From Vibrio hepatarius (GTDB lineage: Bacteria; Pseudomonadota; Gammaproteobacteria; Enterobacterales; Vibrionaceae), in NCBI RefSeq assembly GCF_001274785.1, contig NZ_LHPI01000001.1, positions 992,001 to 1,056,000 on the forward strand: a stretch of DNA of 64,000 nucleotides. The letters run 5' to 3'. Both the position numbers and the translations under genes were made by a program. The notes below the pieces were generated by a model. It made no database searches. It saw only the letters and a program-made list of their open reading frames with translations, and was not told where the DNA came from. Positions 6,855 to 15,021 of this stretch are shown here, in pieces; within the stretch, counting starts at the first letter, position 1, and each line of letters opens with the position of its first letter.

Positions 6855-9311
6855 CTAACTTACGTTAGCTACTTCTTCTAGACTCTTGGCATCTGATATT
6901 TCTTTCTCAGTCAGTGCAATGAAGTGATAAGGATGGTCTTCCTGATCAATATTCACTGCAATAACTAGGCAGTACTTTACATGGTCAGGCTCTAATCCCA
7001 TTGACGATGCATTGTCAATAAAATCATAGCGCTTTTCACGGTTTTCATTTTTAAATAGCACGACAGCTAAAGCATACTCTGAACTCTCAGGCGGACTGTA
7101 GATCAGGCTATTTTTGTGACCTTCGATTTTCCAGTTTCTTTGGACAATTTTCGAAAGGTCTTCAATATGCTTCACCATCTTTCTTTGATCGTCTGGAGGA
7201 AAGCGATTCAAAATACAGCCGATCTCACTCCATCGGGGTGTCGCTCTTTGTTCAAGTGTGTGGAATATATCTCTGAACCAACGCGACGTCTTTGGCTGAG
7301 GCTTATCTACATTAATCCCTTGTTCTTTAGACATATAGTAGAGATCTATTGGGTTTGACATGTCAGTAATAATCATCTCCACAGATGGATCATCAGCCAT
7401 ATTTCCCATGTTCAGCAAAGTTGAAAGATATAGTCCTAAGAAGTCTAATTCATCACCAACAAACTTGTAATTCTCTTCAAGTTCTGTCCTTCTCAATAGG
7501 TAATGCACTATCTGAACTGGATGTTCTAAGAGGTCGAACAAGGTTTCAAAATCCCCGATATTCATAGAAGGACAAGCTACAAACTCATCAGGAAGCCAGC
7601 CAGTTGCTTCGAATAAGCGTAAGTTTGACTGAAGGGTAGCAAAGTCTTCCAATGATACCGAAACTCTCAGAACCTTATTAATGTCGTGAATATTAATCGG
7701 AAAGTTCTCAACTAAATCATCAAGTAAATTTTCATCTCGAATTTCATTAAGTTTTTGCTCTAAACGATAGGACTGAACGCTAGGATCAATCAGTACTTCT
7801 TGAAGGTGCCTTCTTATTCGATCTGGGGCGCCTCTCAACGCTGGTTTCGAGATTTTGTGAGATTTGGCTTCTATGATAATCGCATGCGAATCAATAAAAG
7901 CGATAAGATCAGTTTCGTACTGCGCATCATCATGGATCCACTTAATCCCAGAGACGACTTTAGAGGTAGGAAAGCGTGTCTTTACAATGCTTTCAATTTT
8001 ATTTTCTAAATATAGGGCTCGCCGCTTATGTAGCCCCTCTTTATCATATTTTTCAACTATCTCGTCTAACGTACCTAGAGCGAAACTAAAGAATAGCTGA
8101 GGTAGCATGCAGTAGTACTTGTTTCCAGAAACAATTATTGGTTTGTGCCAAACAGGGTTATCTAGAAAAAAGAAGAAGGTCTTTTTATTTTTTAAATCAC
8201 CAAGAGAATACGAGAACAAATCAGCAATCTCTTTTACTTTGCAAGGATCCAAGCCTGTTGCTTCAGAGACCTTATCGAAGTCAATCAGATAGTAGTCCGC
8301 CATTCTCAAATCGAAATGGAACAAACACATTGCAAACACTTTCTGCTTAGACATGCGCGATATATCTATCTGGCGTGCAAATTCTTCAGCTTCCTTTTGT
8401 CCTTGACCAATCAACTGGTGATACCTTAACAGCAGATCAAATGGTTTCTTTGCCGTGGTAAGCTCAGACAATACTTTAAAGCGTTGTGATAAATTATCTT
8501 CCATGATGTCTGTTAGGGCTTCGAAAGTTGCAATGATATCCGAAGCGGTAAAGCCCAACTTATTAGACAGCAAGCCATCGAAATTTGAGTATAACTCTTT
8601 ACACACCGTTTTAACTTGAGAGTAGAAACCCCAGTTTCGAACTATCTGAGTGTGACCTCTTAGCTTTTCTTGAATGAGGCTTATTGCACTTTCGCTATCG
8701 GAAAGTTCAATCGAACTATCACTAATTCGACTAAATGCAAACGCCTGACTAACTTCCTGAAGTTTATCTATAACAGTTTGCACAACATCTGGAGTTATCG
8801 GGTATAAACCAACTTCATCCTCAGGTATTTTTAACAAAATTGCTTGAAGTAACTCTACATGCGCTTGTTGTACTCCAGAGGCAGAATCCCTTGACGATAC
8901 TCCTGAATCACTTACACCAACAGTAAGGCCATAACACGCAATATTAGAGATCAATGTTATAGCGTCATACTTACGCAACGTGTCCTCAAAAAAATCGAGA
9001 GATTCAATAACGACCTCTTTACTTTTTTCTCCCATTTTAGATAGTGCTTCTTTGCGTTGTTCGTCGGATAATCCCGAAAATGGATTGTTGACCTGTGTCA
9101 TAACTGGCATAGAAGCAGTGTCTGATTTTTGTGGGGTAGCATTTGTATTTTTGTTCGTTTTTTTAGCTTTTTTCCGTTTAGCATCTCTGCGAAGCTTACT
9201 ATTTTTACTCATGATTCTGTCCGAGTTATTTCTTCCTTTAATCCTGTGGATTAGTTTCTGAACCATAGGATACGCGGTTATAGCACTATCAATAATATCA
9301 CTCTGTTGCAT
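6855..9311 (-). CDS. large protein with PD-(D/E)XK nuclease-like motif, unknown function
   Basis: 818 residues if started at 9311; MSKNSKLRRDAKRKK (ATG at 9212) is an equally plausible start and neither has a strong ribosome site. Visible: a Lys/Arg-rich N-terminus (~34-52), a long helical region without recognised motifs (~90-420), then E436 in YLENKIES, YETDLIAFID (D468) and IIIEAKSH (E481, K483), which together fit the E...D...ExK core of PD-(D/E)XK / NERD-like nucleases, and a C-terminal alpha/beta part (~740-818). No membrane segment or signal peptide. It is a single-gene insert flanked by duplicated ackA ends, a setting often seen for defence or other accessory genes. The nuclease call is motif-based; a defence role is inference. 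Confidence 0.6.
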   Translation of the reverse strand: MQQSDIIDSAITAYPMVQKLIHRIKGRNNSDRIMSKNSKLRRDAKRKKAKKTNKNTNATPQKSDTASMPVMTQVNNPFSGLSDEQRKEALSKMGEKSKEVVIESLDFFEDTLRKYDAITLISNIACYGLTVGVSDSGVSSRDSASGVQQAHVELLQAILLKIPEDEVGLYPITPDVVQTVIDKLQEVSQAFAFSRISDSSIELSDSESAISLIQEKLRGHTQIVRNWGFYSQVKTVCKELYSNFDGLLSNKLGFTASDIIATFEALTDIMEDNLSQRFKVLSELTTAKKPFDLLLRYHQLIGQGQKEAEEFARQIDISRMSKQKVFAMCLFHFDLRMADYYLIDFDKVSEATGLDPCKVKEIADLFSYSLGDLKNKKTFFFFLDNPVWHKPIIVSGNKYYCMLPQLFFSFALGTLDEIVEKYDKEGLHKRRALYLENKIESIVKTRFPTSKVVSGIKWIHDDAQYETDLIAFIDSHAIIIEAKSHKISKPALRGAPDRIRRHLQEVLIDPSVQSYRLEQKLNEIRDENLLDDLVENFPINIHDINKVLRVSVSLEDFATLQSNLRLFEATGWLPDEFVACPSMNIGDFETLFDLLEHPVQIVHYLLRRTELEENYKFVGDELDFLGLYLSTLLNMGNMADDPSVEMIITDMSNPIDLYYMSKEQGINVDKPQPKTSRWFRDIFHTLEQRATPRWSEIGCILNRFPPDDQRKMVKHIEDLSKIVQRNWKIEGHKNSLIYSPPESSEYALAVVLFKNENREKRYDFIDNASSMGLEPDHVKYCLVIAVNIDQEDHPYHFIALTEKEISDAKSLEEVANVS

Positions 9312-9454
9312 ATTTGGTTGTGCTTTTGCGCAAAAACGAGCAGTACTGGAGCTAACAAACTTTGGGGCATAAACAAGCTAGAGCCTTAACTCTATATCTC
9401 CGAATTCGCCTTAAATAGCACAGCATGCCTATCAATTAACTCTTTGTCCTACAT

Positions 9455-9555
9455 ACAAAAAAGCGAGCCATCTAGGCTCGCTTTTTGTTTTCATTTTTAA
9501 TCTCAGATTACAGCAACTCTACTGACTGTTGTGCGATAACCCATTCTTCGTTGGT
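9455..9555. repeat. right copy of the ~100-bp direct repeat (intact ackA end)
   Basis: Partner of 6601-6701. It contains the terminator of ackA and its last 16 codons. A direct repeat of a gene's 3' end around foreign cargo is what site-specific integration into that gene's end would leave. Confidence 0.75.
9459..9485 (-). terminator. Rho-independent terminator of ackA
   Basis: Stem AAAAGCGAGCC / GGCTCGCTTTT with loop ATCTA, 22 bases after the ackA stop on the minus strand, with T-rich or A-rich flanks on both sides. Confidence 0.85.
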
Positions 9556-10701
9556 TGGGATAACCATCGCTACGGCATCTAGTAACTCAGATTTTGCAAT
9601 CACACCTGAGTTACCAAAACGAGCGTCTTCGTTGCCCTTCTCGTCTTCCACGAAACCAAGCAGTTTTAGGTTGCTTAGGATTTCACGACGAATTGGTAGT
9701 GAGTTTTCACCGATACCACCTGTGAAGATAACCGCATCTAGGTTGTCTAGTGGGATCAGGTAAGAACCAATGTATTTCGCTACGCGGTAGGTAAATACTT
9801 CGAACGCCAGTTTCGCATCTTCGTGACCGTTTTCCATCGCTTCAAGAATGCCACGCGCATCTGAAGTTAGGCCTGAAACACCCAAGAAACCAGACTTCTT
9901 GTTAAGCGTTTCGAATACTTGCTCTTGCGTCCAACCTTTCTTCATTAGGAACTCGATGATGCCTGGGTCTAGGTCACCAGAACGTGTGCCCATCATTAGG
10001 CCTGCAAGTGGAGTAAAGCCCATTGATGTATCAACAGATTGGCCGTTGCTGATCGCACAAACCGATGCACCGTTACCTAGGTGAACAGAAATGAAGCTCG
10101 CTTCATCGATTGGTTTGTTGAGCATTTTTGCCGCTTCACGGCTCACGAAGTAGTGACTAGTGCCGTGGAAACCGTATCGACGGATACCATATTCTTTGTA
10201 CAGCTCGTTAGAAATCGCGCCAGTAAACGCCTTTTTAGGCATTGTTTGGTGGAACGCAGTATCAAAAACAGCAAATTGAGGAAGGCTTGGGAAAGCGAGC
10301 ATAGCTGCTTTAATGCCTTTTGCGCCTGCCGGGTTGTGGAGCGGTGCTAAGTCAGACAAGTTTTCAATTTCTGTTAGTACTTCGTCGTTGATACGAACTG
10401 TAGACGTGAATTTTTCTCCGCCATGTACGATACGGTGACCCACGGCAACTAGGTTTTCGCTGAAGCCTAATGTTTCGATTAGAGCAACAATTCGGTTGAT
10501 CGCATGCTGGTGATGATTATCCGCTGCTGTAATCGCTTCTTCGGTTTTCTCACCGTTGTACTTCCAGCTGATTACCGCTTCTGGTAATCCAAAGCATTCG
10601 CCTAGACCAGATACAATCGCGTCACCTGATTTAGAATCGATAACTGCGAATTTTAGTGAAGAGCTACCAGAGTTAATCACCAGTACATACGAATTAGACA
10701 T
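9508..10701 (-). CDS. ackA: acetate kinase
   Basis: 397 residues, full family length. It converts acetate and ATP to acetyl phosphate and ADP, or the reverse, in the cytoplasm. Motifs: VLVINSGSSSLKFAV at the N-terminus (phosphate-binding), VGHRIVHGGEKF, FDTAFHQTMP, YGFHGTSH (catalytic His region), HLGNGASVCAI and the C-terminal FTGGIGENS. AGGA lies eight bases before the ATG. There is no pta next to it, which suggests a second acetate kinase copy, as V. cholerae has on chromosome 2 near its vct locus. Its 3' end is duplicated at 6601-6710. Confidence 0.95.
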   Translation of the reverse strand: MSNSYVLVINSGSSSLKFAVIDSKSGDAIVSGLGECFGLPEAVISWKYNGEKTEEAITAADNHHQHAINRIVALIETLGFSENLVAVGHRIVHGGEKFTSTVRINDEVLTEIENLSDLAPLHNPAGAKGIKAAMLAFPSLPQFAVFDTAFHQTMPKKAFTGAISNELYKEYGIRRYGFHGTSHYFVSREAAKMLNKPIDEASFISVHLGNGASVCAISNGQSVDTSMGFTPLAGLMMGTRSGDLDPGIIEFLMKKGWTQEQVFETLNKKSGFLGVSGLTSDARGILEAMENGHEDAKLAFEVFTYRVAKYIGSYLIPLDNLDAVIFTGGIGENSLPIRREILSNLKLLGFVEDEKGNEDARFGNSGVIAKSELLDAVAMVIPTNEEWVIAQQSVELL

Positions 10702-10990
10702 TGGGGGTATCCTGTTTCAGACCAAGTTGTGAAAGCACTATGCTTCGATACTTATGCTTACCATTATTCAATATTTTTTGAATCTTTCAACTTTATTTGA
10801 TGTCTTTTCCAGCAATCAATCAAATTTTGTTGATCTAACACAACCCTCAATTTATTTCGAAGTTAGAAATTAATATTTCGCTCACAAATAGAGCACTTTG
10901 TTCTCAGATTTTTCTTATGCAACTGCACCTTTCACCCCTTTATTTTACTGGGTAACAGTCGATAAACGGGCGTATCACGAGGAAAAATCA
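10702..10990. other. ackA upstream region
   Basis: AT-rich, no gene seen. It holds short dyads such as TTCAA-N6-TTGAA near 10770 and ATCAA-N6-TTGAT near 10820, which may be regulatory, but no consensus site could be assigned. Confidence 0.4.
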
Positions 10991-10994
10991 ATCT

Positions 10995-11029
10995 AAAAAG
11001 CCACCACTCAACTATTTTTGAATGGTGGC
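10995..11029 (-). terminator. terminator of the DUF2218 gene
   Basis: On the minus strand GCCACCATTCA pairs with TGAGTGGTGGC (11 bp, one G-U pair, 8-base loop) followed by TTTTTAG. It lies about 30 bases after the stop of the 96-residue gene. Confidence 0.8.
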
Positions 11030-11060
11030 GACGATCTACCTTTGATTCAATTGTTAGCCG

Positions 11061-11351
11061 CTAACTGCATGGCTGCCAAGTTAAGTTGATGGTTTCTCGC
11101 CTTGAAAACATATCAACGTGTGAGTCAATAATCGCAATGACCCCTTTTAGCTTATCTTCGCTTTCAGCGACGCAGCGGATGGTTAAGCTGCTTTGCTCGG
11201 GATTTACTGTCATGTAAGCCTGCCCAACTGGGAACTGAACTTCACCTTTTTCGTCATCCCATGTGGCGGTGACTTTGCGACCAAAGTGTCGACACAGCAC
11301 AACCAAATACTTACTGGCGTGCTCTGATTGGATAACCGTGAACTGCTCCAT
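11061..11351 (-). CDS. DUF2218 protein
   Basis: 96 residues, the whole length of the DUF2218 family, small soluble proteins commonly found next to siderophore uptake or ferric-siderophore reductase genes. Features include HASKYLVVLCRHFGRKVTATWDD, then YMTVNPEQSSLTIRCVAESEDKLKGVIAIIDSHVDMFSRRE. No biochemical role is known to me. It follows vctA after a terminator, so its transcription is either read-through or from its own promoter. Confidence 0.8.
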   Translation of the reverse strand: MEQFTVIQSEHASKYLVVLCRHFGRKVTATWDDEKGEVQFPVGQAYMTVNPEQSSLTIRCVAESEDKLKGVIAIIDSHVDMFSRRETINLTWQPCS

Positions 11352-11387
11352 GTGACTTCCTTACATTTTTATTGGTGGTTGTTATAT

Positions 11388-11413
11388 AAAAAGCTGCCCT
11401 TTCGAGCAGCCTT
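11388..11413 (-). terminator. terminator/attenuator after vctA
   Basis: On the minus strand a ~10-bp stem (AAGGCTGCTC / GGGCAGCTTT, with G-U pairs) closed by a GAAA tetraloop and followed by TTTTATAT. It lies 21 bases after the vctA stop and before the DUF2218 gene, so it would reduce but perhaps not abolish read-through. Confidence 0.75.
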
Positions 11414-11434
11414 ACTAGCCTACTTGCGTTGTTG

Positions 11435-13432
11435 TTAAAATTGATAAGCGGCAGACAGCTTAAAGTTGCGTCCTGGCTCGTAGTCATTCGCAACAAAGCC
11501 ACGAGCATCACCGATTCTTGACGAGTGAGAAACGTAAGCTTCGTCAAAGATATTGTCGACGCCAAAGGTCACTGAGAAGTCTTGGTAACTCGCAGGCACC
11601 CACTGAGCATAAATGTTGTGCACATCGTAGGCTTCTTTTGGATCTGTGCCTTCGAGCACGTTGTCTTCTTCAAGAACGACTAATGATGTCCAACCAAAGA
11701 TGGTGTCAATACTATCTGCTGTGTAATCAAGGGTTAACGCGATGCTGTCCCCCATATCCATACTGCCGTCGACACGCATTACCGGGCCGCCGTTGGTTTT
11801 ATCTTCCACGTCTGAACGCGAGTAAGAGACTTTAGAGTTGAATGATTCATAGCCGTACGAGGCACTGACTTCAAAACCTTCGATTTCCACGTCGCCCATG
11901 TTCTCGAAAGTGTAACCACTGCCATTCCACTCTTCGTTAATGTAATCGTCGATATCGGTTTGGAACACGGTGACACTCGCGCCAACAAAGTGGCCACCGA
12001 ATTGAGAGTTGTAACGGATACCACCTTGGCGGTTTAAACCGGTTTCCGCTTCAATGTCATCCGCTAAAACAGAGGCTTGTTGGTACTTAACGAAGGACTC
12101 AAGTAACTCTGGGCCTTTAAACAGGCTGCGAACACTCGCAAATGCGGTCCAGTCTTCAGTAATATCCCATTCGGTTGCCAGCGCCCATGTCACATCGTCA
12201 AACGTTTTGTTGCTGGTTTCTGCTTCTCGTTTGTAATGGTCGTAGCGAAGACCAGCCGTCACGCTCCAGTTGTCGAGGATGTAAACTTGGTTTTCGGCAA
12301 ACACAGCGGTCGAGATGGCGGTTTCGTCCATATACTTCACGCCGCCATACTTACTGGAGCTGTTTTTGTCCATGTAGTCCGCACCGTAAGTCACACGGTT
12401 GTCCACGGTCGCCAGTGTGTAGTCAGATTGGAATTTGGCATTGATACCTAAGTTGTGGTTGGTTGCTTCGTTTCTTGAAGCGCGCCCCATGCGCTCCCAA
12501 CCCGTTTCACTTTCATCTCGGTCAATGGTGGTTTGGCTGCTGTACGCGACCACTTTGCCTGAGTGGTTGTCGGTATCTAACTCATAGCTAAGTGTGATGG
12601 TGTCACGGTCATAATCGGTCGGTAACAAGAGGTCTTGAGATAAACCTTGGTTTGCGTCCGCGCCCATATCTGGACGTGGGCGGTAATCGCCATTGTCGCG
12701 ATAGAGATCATAAGCGAGTTCAAAACGATGATTTTCAGAAGACTCAAAACCCAATTTGCCGAGAATGTTGTAAGTATCCCCTTCTGTGCCGAAAGCATCG
12801 TTACCGTTGCCATCTTCAAAGTCGTCACGACGAATAAAGTGACCATACAGCATTGCGTCAACCGAGTCCGTCAACAAGCCGTATACGGTTAATGAACCTT
12901 GTCGGTTCGCATTCGATGCATAACCGCCAAATACGCGCGCGCCGTATGTTTCGCCGCTGCGCAGCAAGTCTTTGGCGTCTTTGGTTTCAAAGTATACCGA
13001 GCCACCAATGCCGTTTTGCGTCACCGAGTTGTTACCCACTTGAATATCCGCCGCTTTGAGGATATCTGGGTTTAAGGTTAAGTTGCCTACGTGGTGGAAC
13101 ATGTTAGCGTGCTGCGACGCGCCGTCTAGGCGGATATCTAGATCTGTTTCGCCTAGGCCGCGAATGTTAATCCGTTGATTGACCGAATGAGTGCCACCCA
13201 CATCCACACCTGGAATGTCCCGCAGTAGATCCGACATATGGCCCGCTTGTTTCAGCGACATATCTTGCGCGCCGACCGTTTCAGTGTTTGATGACACTTT
13301 GGTTCCCCAAACCAGCACTTCGTCAAAATGGCTGGTTTCATCATTCGCAAAGGCGGTAGTGCTACTTATCGCGATACCGACCGCGCAACAAAGCAATGAT
13401 TTGTTTAGAGGTTTGCGATTAACCCTTCCCAT
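11435..13432 (-). CDS. vctA: TonB-dependent catechol siderophore receptor (VctA-like)
   Basis: 665 residues: signal peptide ending near STTAFAND, a TonB-box region (DEVLVWGTKV), plug domain with SDLLRDIPGVDVGGTHSVN, QRINIRGLGETDLDIRLDGA and IGGSVYFETKDAKDLL, then a beta-barrel ending in AYQF with terminal aromatic F. It imports a ferric siderophore across the outer membrane. The substrate is inferred as a catecholate (vibriobactin/enterobactin type) from the adjacent vctPDGC-like transporter and AraC gene. AGGA precedes the ATG, and a Fur-like box lies 19 bp upstream of it. Confidence 0.85.
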   Translation of the reverse strand: MGRVNRKPLNKSLLCCAVGIAISSTTAFANDETSHFDEVLVWGTKVSSNTETVGAQDMSLKQAGHMSDLLRDIPGVDVGGTHSVNQRINIRGLGETDLDIRLDGASQHANMFHHVGNLTLNPDILKAADIQVGNNSVTQNGIGGSVYFETKDAKDLLRSGETYGARVFGGYASNANRQGSLTVYGLLTDSVDAMLYGHFIRRDDFEDGNGNDAFGTEGDTYNILGKLGFESSENHRFELAYDLYRDNGDYRPRPDMGADANQGLSQDLLLPTDYDRDTITLSYELDTDNHSGKVVAYSSQTTIDRDESETGWERMGRASRNEATNHNLGINAKFQSDYTLATVDNRVTYGADYMDKNSSSKYGGVKYMDETAISTAVFAENQVYILDNWSVTAGLRYDHYKREAETSNKTFDDVTWALATEWDITEDWTAFASVRSLFKGPELLESFVKYQQASVLADDIEAETGLNRQGGIRYNSQFGGHFVGASVTVFQTDIDDYINEEWNGSGYTFENMGDVEIEGFEVSASYGYESFNSKVSYSRSDVEDKTNGGPVMRVDGSMDMGDSIALTLDYTADSIDTIFGWTSLVVLEEDNVLEGTDPKEAYDVHNIYAQWVPASYQDFSVTFGVDNIFDEAYVSHSSRIGDARGFVANDYEPGRNFKLSAAYQF

Positions 13433-13450
13433 GAGCTTAATTTCCTAACT

Positions 13451-13469
13451 GGTAATGATAACAATTCGC
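13451..13469. promoter_or_regulatory. Fur-box-like site between vctA and the AraC gene
   Basis: GGTAATGATAACAATTCGC agrees with the 19-base Fur consensus at 14 positions, counted by hand. It sits in the 118-bp divergent gap and could repress both vctA and the regulator when iron is plentiful. Confidence 0.6.
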
Positions 13470-13550
13470 ATGTATGATAAATATCAATGTGATTAACGAG
13501 AAGTATTTCCAGTTATGCAAAAACGCATAACTGTTATGAGGAATCGCCAA

Positions 13551-14519
13551 ATGGAGTCTGGTCACGCGCAAACCAATGTCCCTAAGGTCGTTTTAACCCA
13601 AACCGTGGTGGAAAATGACAAACAGGTGATTATGAGTCAAAACCGTTTTAGCAATACTCCGATTGTGGAAGGCAAGTTGATCAACTACGAAGTGCCGCAA
13701 TGTTTCGCTATCTATGGTGGGCAAAGCACGGAGTTAGTGGATTCGCATGTTGTCGCGTCGACTTCTGCAGCGATGATCATCACAGTCGTGCTAGAAGGAA
13801 GCTTGACGTTCGGCTACGACGAGCTTGAGTTCACTATCGACGGAAACACACAACCTGAAGCCATACTGGTGAACCTCACCCAAGCGGCCAGTTTTCATCG
13901 CGGTATTGAAAAGCACAATCGACTACTGAAAGTGAACTTGTTGTTTCACTCTCAATGGGTGATGTCGCGTTTAAGCGAGCTTGGCGATCCTTTCTCGTTC
14001 ACTTCTCAACACCTCAGTTATGTTCGCTCGCAAGTCAGTCCAAAAATGCGTGAACTGGTGTTATCCATATTGCAGTGTGAACAGCCGCAATGTTTCAGTA
14101 CTCGCTTGAAGATCGAATCTCTCGCCCTGCAAGTCGTAGAAGAGATGTTTGACCATCTGCCCGATTCCACCAGCCAATACGATCAAAGTGCGCTCCCGAG
14201 CGCCATCAGCAGCCGTATTGAAGATGTGCTGAACTACATTGAAAGGCACTTAAAGCAGACGCTAACGATAGATTGTATCGCCGCGCACTTTTCGATGAGC
14301 AGTTCAAACCTGCAGCGGGTATTTCGATCCCATGTCGGGATTACCATCAACAGTTATATACGCCAGCGACGTCTAAGGCTGGCGAAGCATAATCTGGAAA
14401 AAGGACTCGTCACCATTACAGAAGCCGCCTACGAAGCTGGATACAACCACCCTGCCAACTTCACCATTGCGTTTAAAAAAGCATTTGGCATTCCACCCGC
14501 AAAAGTAGTAAAAACATAG
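13551..14519 (+). CDS. AraC-family regulator of catechol siderophore uptake
   Basis: 322 residues from the ATG at 13551, which has AGGA eight bases upstream; the longer in-frame start at 13515 has none. The C-terminal ~100 residues contain the two helix-turn-helix units: LTIDCIAAHFSMSSSNLQRVFRSHVGITINSYIRQRRLRLAKH and VTITEAAYEAGYNHPANFTIAFKKAFGIPPAKV. The N-terminal half is a ligand-binding beta domain like that of PchR, which senses a ferric siderophore. It is divergent from vctA, as VCA0231 is beside vctA in V. cholerae as I recall, so it probably activates vctA and perhaps vctPDGC when the siderophore is present. Confidence 0.85.
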   Translation: MESGHAQTNVPKVVLTQTVVENDKQVIMSQNRFSNTPIVEGKLINYEVPQCFAIYGGQSTELVDSHVVASTSAAMIITVVLEGSLTFGYDELEFTIDGNTQPEAILVNLTQAASFHRGIEKHNRLLKVNLLFHSQWVMSRLSELGDPFSFTSQHLSYVRSQVSPKMRELVLSILQCEQPQCFSTRLKIESLALQVVEEMFDHLPDSTSQYDQSALPSAISSRIEDVLNYIERHLKQTLTIDCIAAHFSMSSSNLQRVFRSHVGITINSYIRQRRLRLAKHNLEKGLVTITEAAYEAGYNHPANFTIAFKKAFGIPPAKVVKT

Positions 14520-14563
14520 TAACGGCTACGCGCTCAAGTGCATTTGGGCTTTCGAGGTAAATG

Positions 14564-14950
14564 ATGAATATCGGTGCAGTATCAAAACTAACGGGACTAT
14601 CCAGCAAATCTATACGACTGTATGAAGACAAAGGTTTGATCACCCCGCCGGGTCGCAGCGAAGCGGGTTATCGAGAGTACCGTGAGTTGCATATTCACGA
14701 ACTTAACATGGTTTCGCGCGCTAAAAATGCGGGCTTTTCGCTCGTTGAGTGTAAAGAGTTTGTCGAGCTGGCACACAATCCAAACCGAACCAGCCGCGAA
14801 GTGAAAGAGAAGACCCAACAGAAACTCAAAGAAGTCGAAGAGAAAATCCGCGAGCTGAAAGAGATTGAAAAGCAGCTTAAAAGTTGGGTATCTGCCTGTC
14901 CGGGTGATGAAGGCAGCCAGTGCCCTATTATTGCGGAGCTGAGTAAATAA
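14564..14950 (+). CDS. cueR: MerR-family copper-responsive regulator (CueR-like)
   Basis: 128 residues. The N-terminus MNIGAVSKLTGLSSKSIRLYEDKGLI is the MerR winged-helix, the middle (residues ~75-108) is the coiled dimer helix, and the end has ACPGDEGSQCPII, a Cys-x7-Cys loop like the Cu(I)-binding loop of CueR. The His/Cys-rich tail of E. coli CueR is absent. GAGG stands six bases before the second of two ATGs, chosen as start. CueR normally controls a copper exporter (copA) or oxidase; none is in the window, so its target lies elsewhere or the specificity differs. Confidence 0.82.
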   Translation: MNIGAVSKLTGLSSKSIRLYEDKGLITPPGRSEAGYREYRELHIHELNMVSRAKNAGFSLVECKEFVELAHNPNRTSREVKEKTQQKLKEVEEKIRELKEIEKQLKSWVSACPGDEGSQCPIIAELSK

Positions 14951-14972
14951 CTCTAAACAAAACGAACACAAT

Positions 14973-15006
14973 AAAAAGCCCAAAGCATCAGCTTCGGGCT
15001 TTTTTT
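14973..15006. terminator. bidirectional terminator between cueR and vctC
   Basis: AAAAGCCC / GGGCTTTT stem with an inner AAGC-ATCA-GCTT stem, A-tract on the left and T-tract on the right, placed between two convergent genes. Confidence 0.88.
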
Positions 15007-15021
15007 AGTTCACTATGCGCC

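Noticed and set aside
10800..10840. FNR-type site upstream of ackA (ATCAA-N6-TTGAT)
   Set aside because: The half-sites are in the inverse order and spacing to the FNR consensus TTGAT-N4-ATCAA.
13515..13550. Earlier start for the AraC regulator
   Set aside because: No ribosome site, while the ATG at 13551 has AGGA at eight bases.
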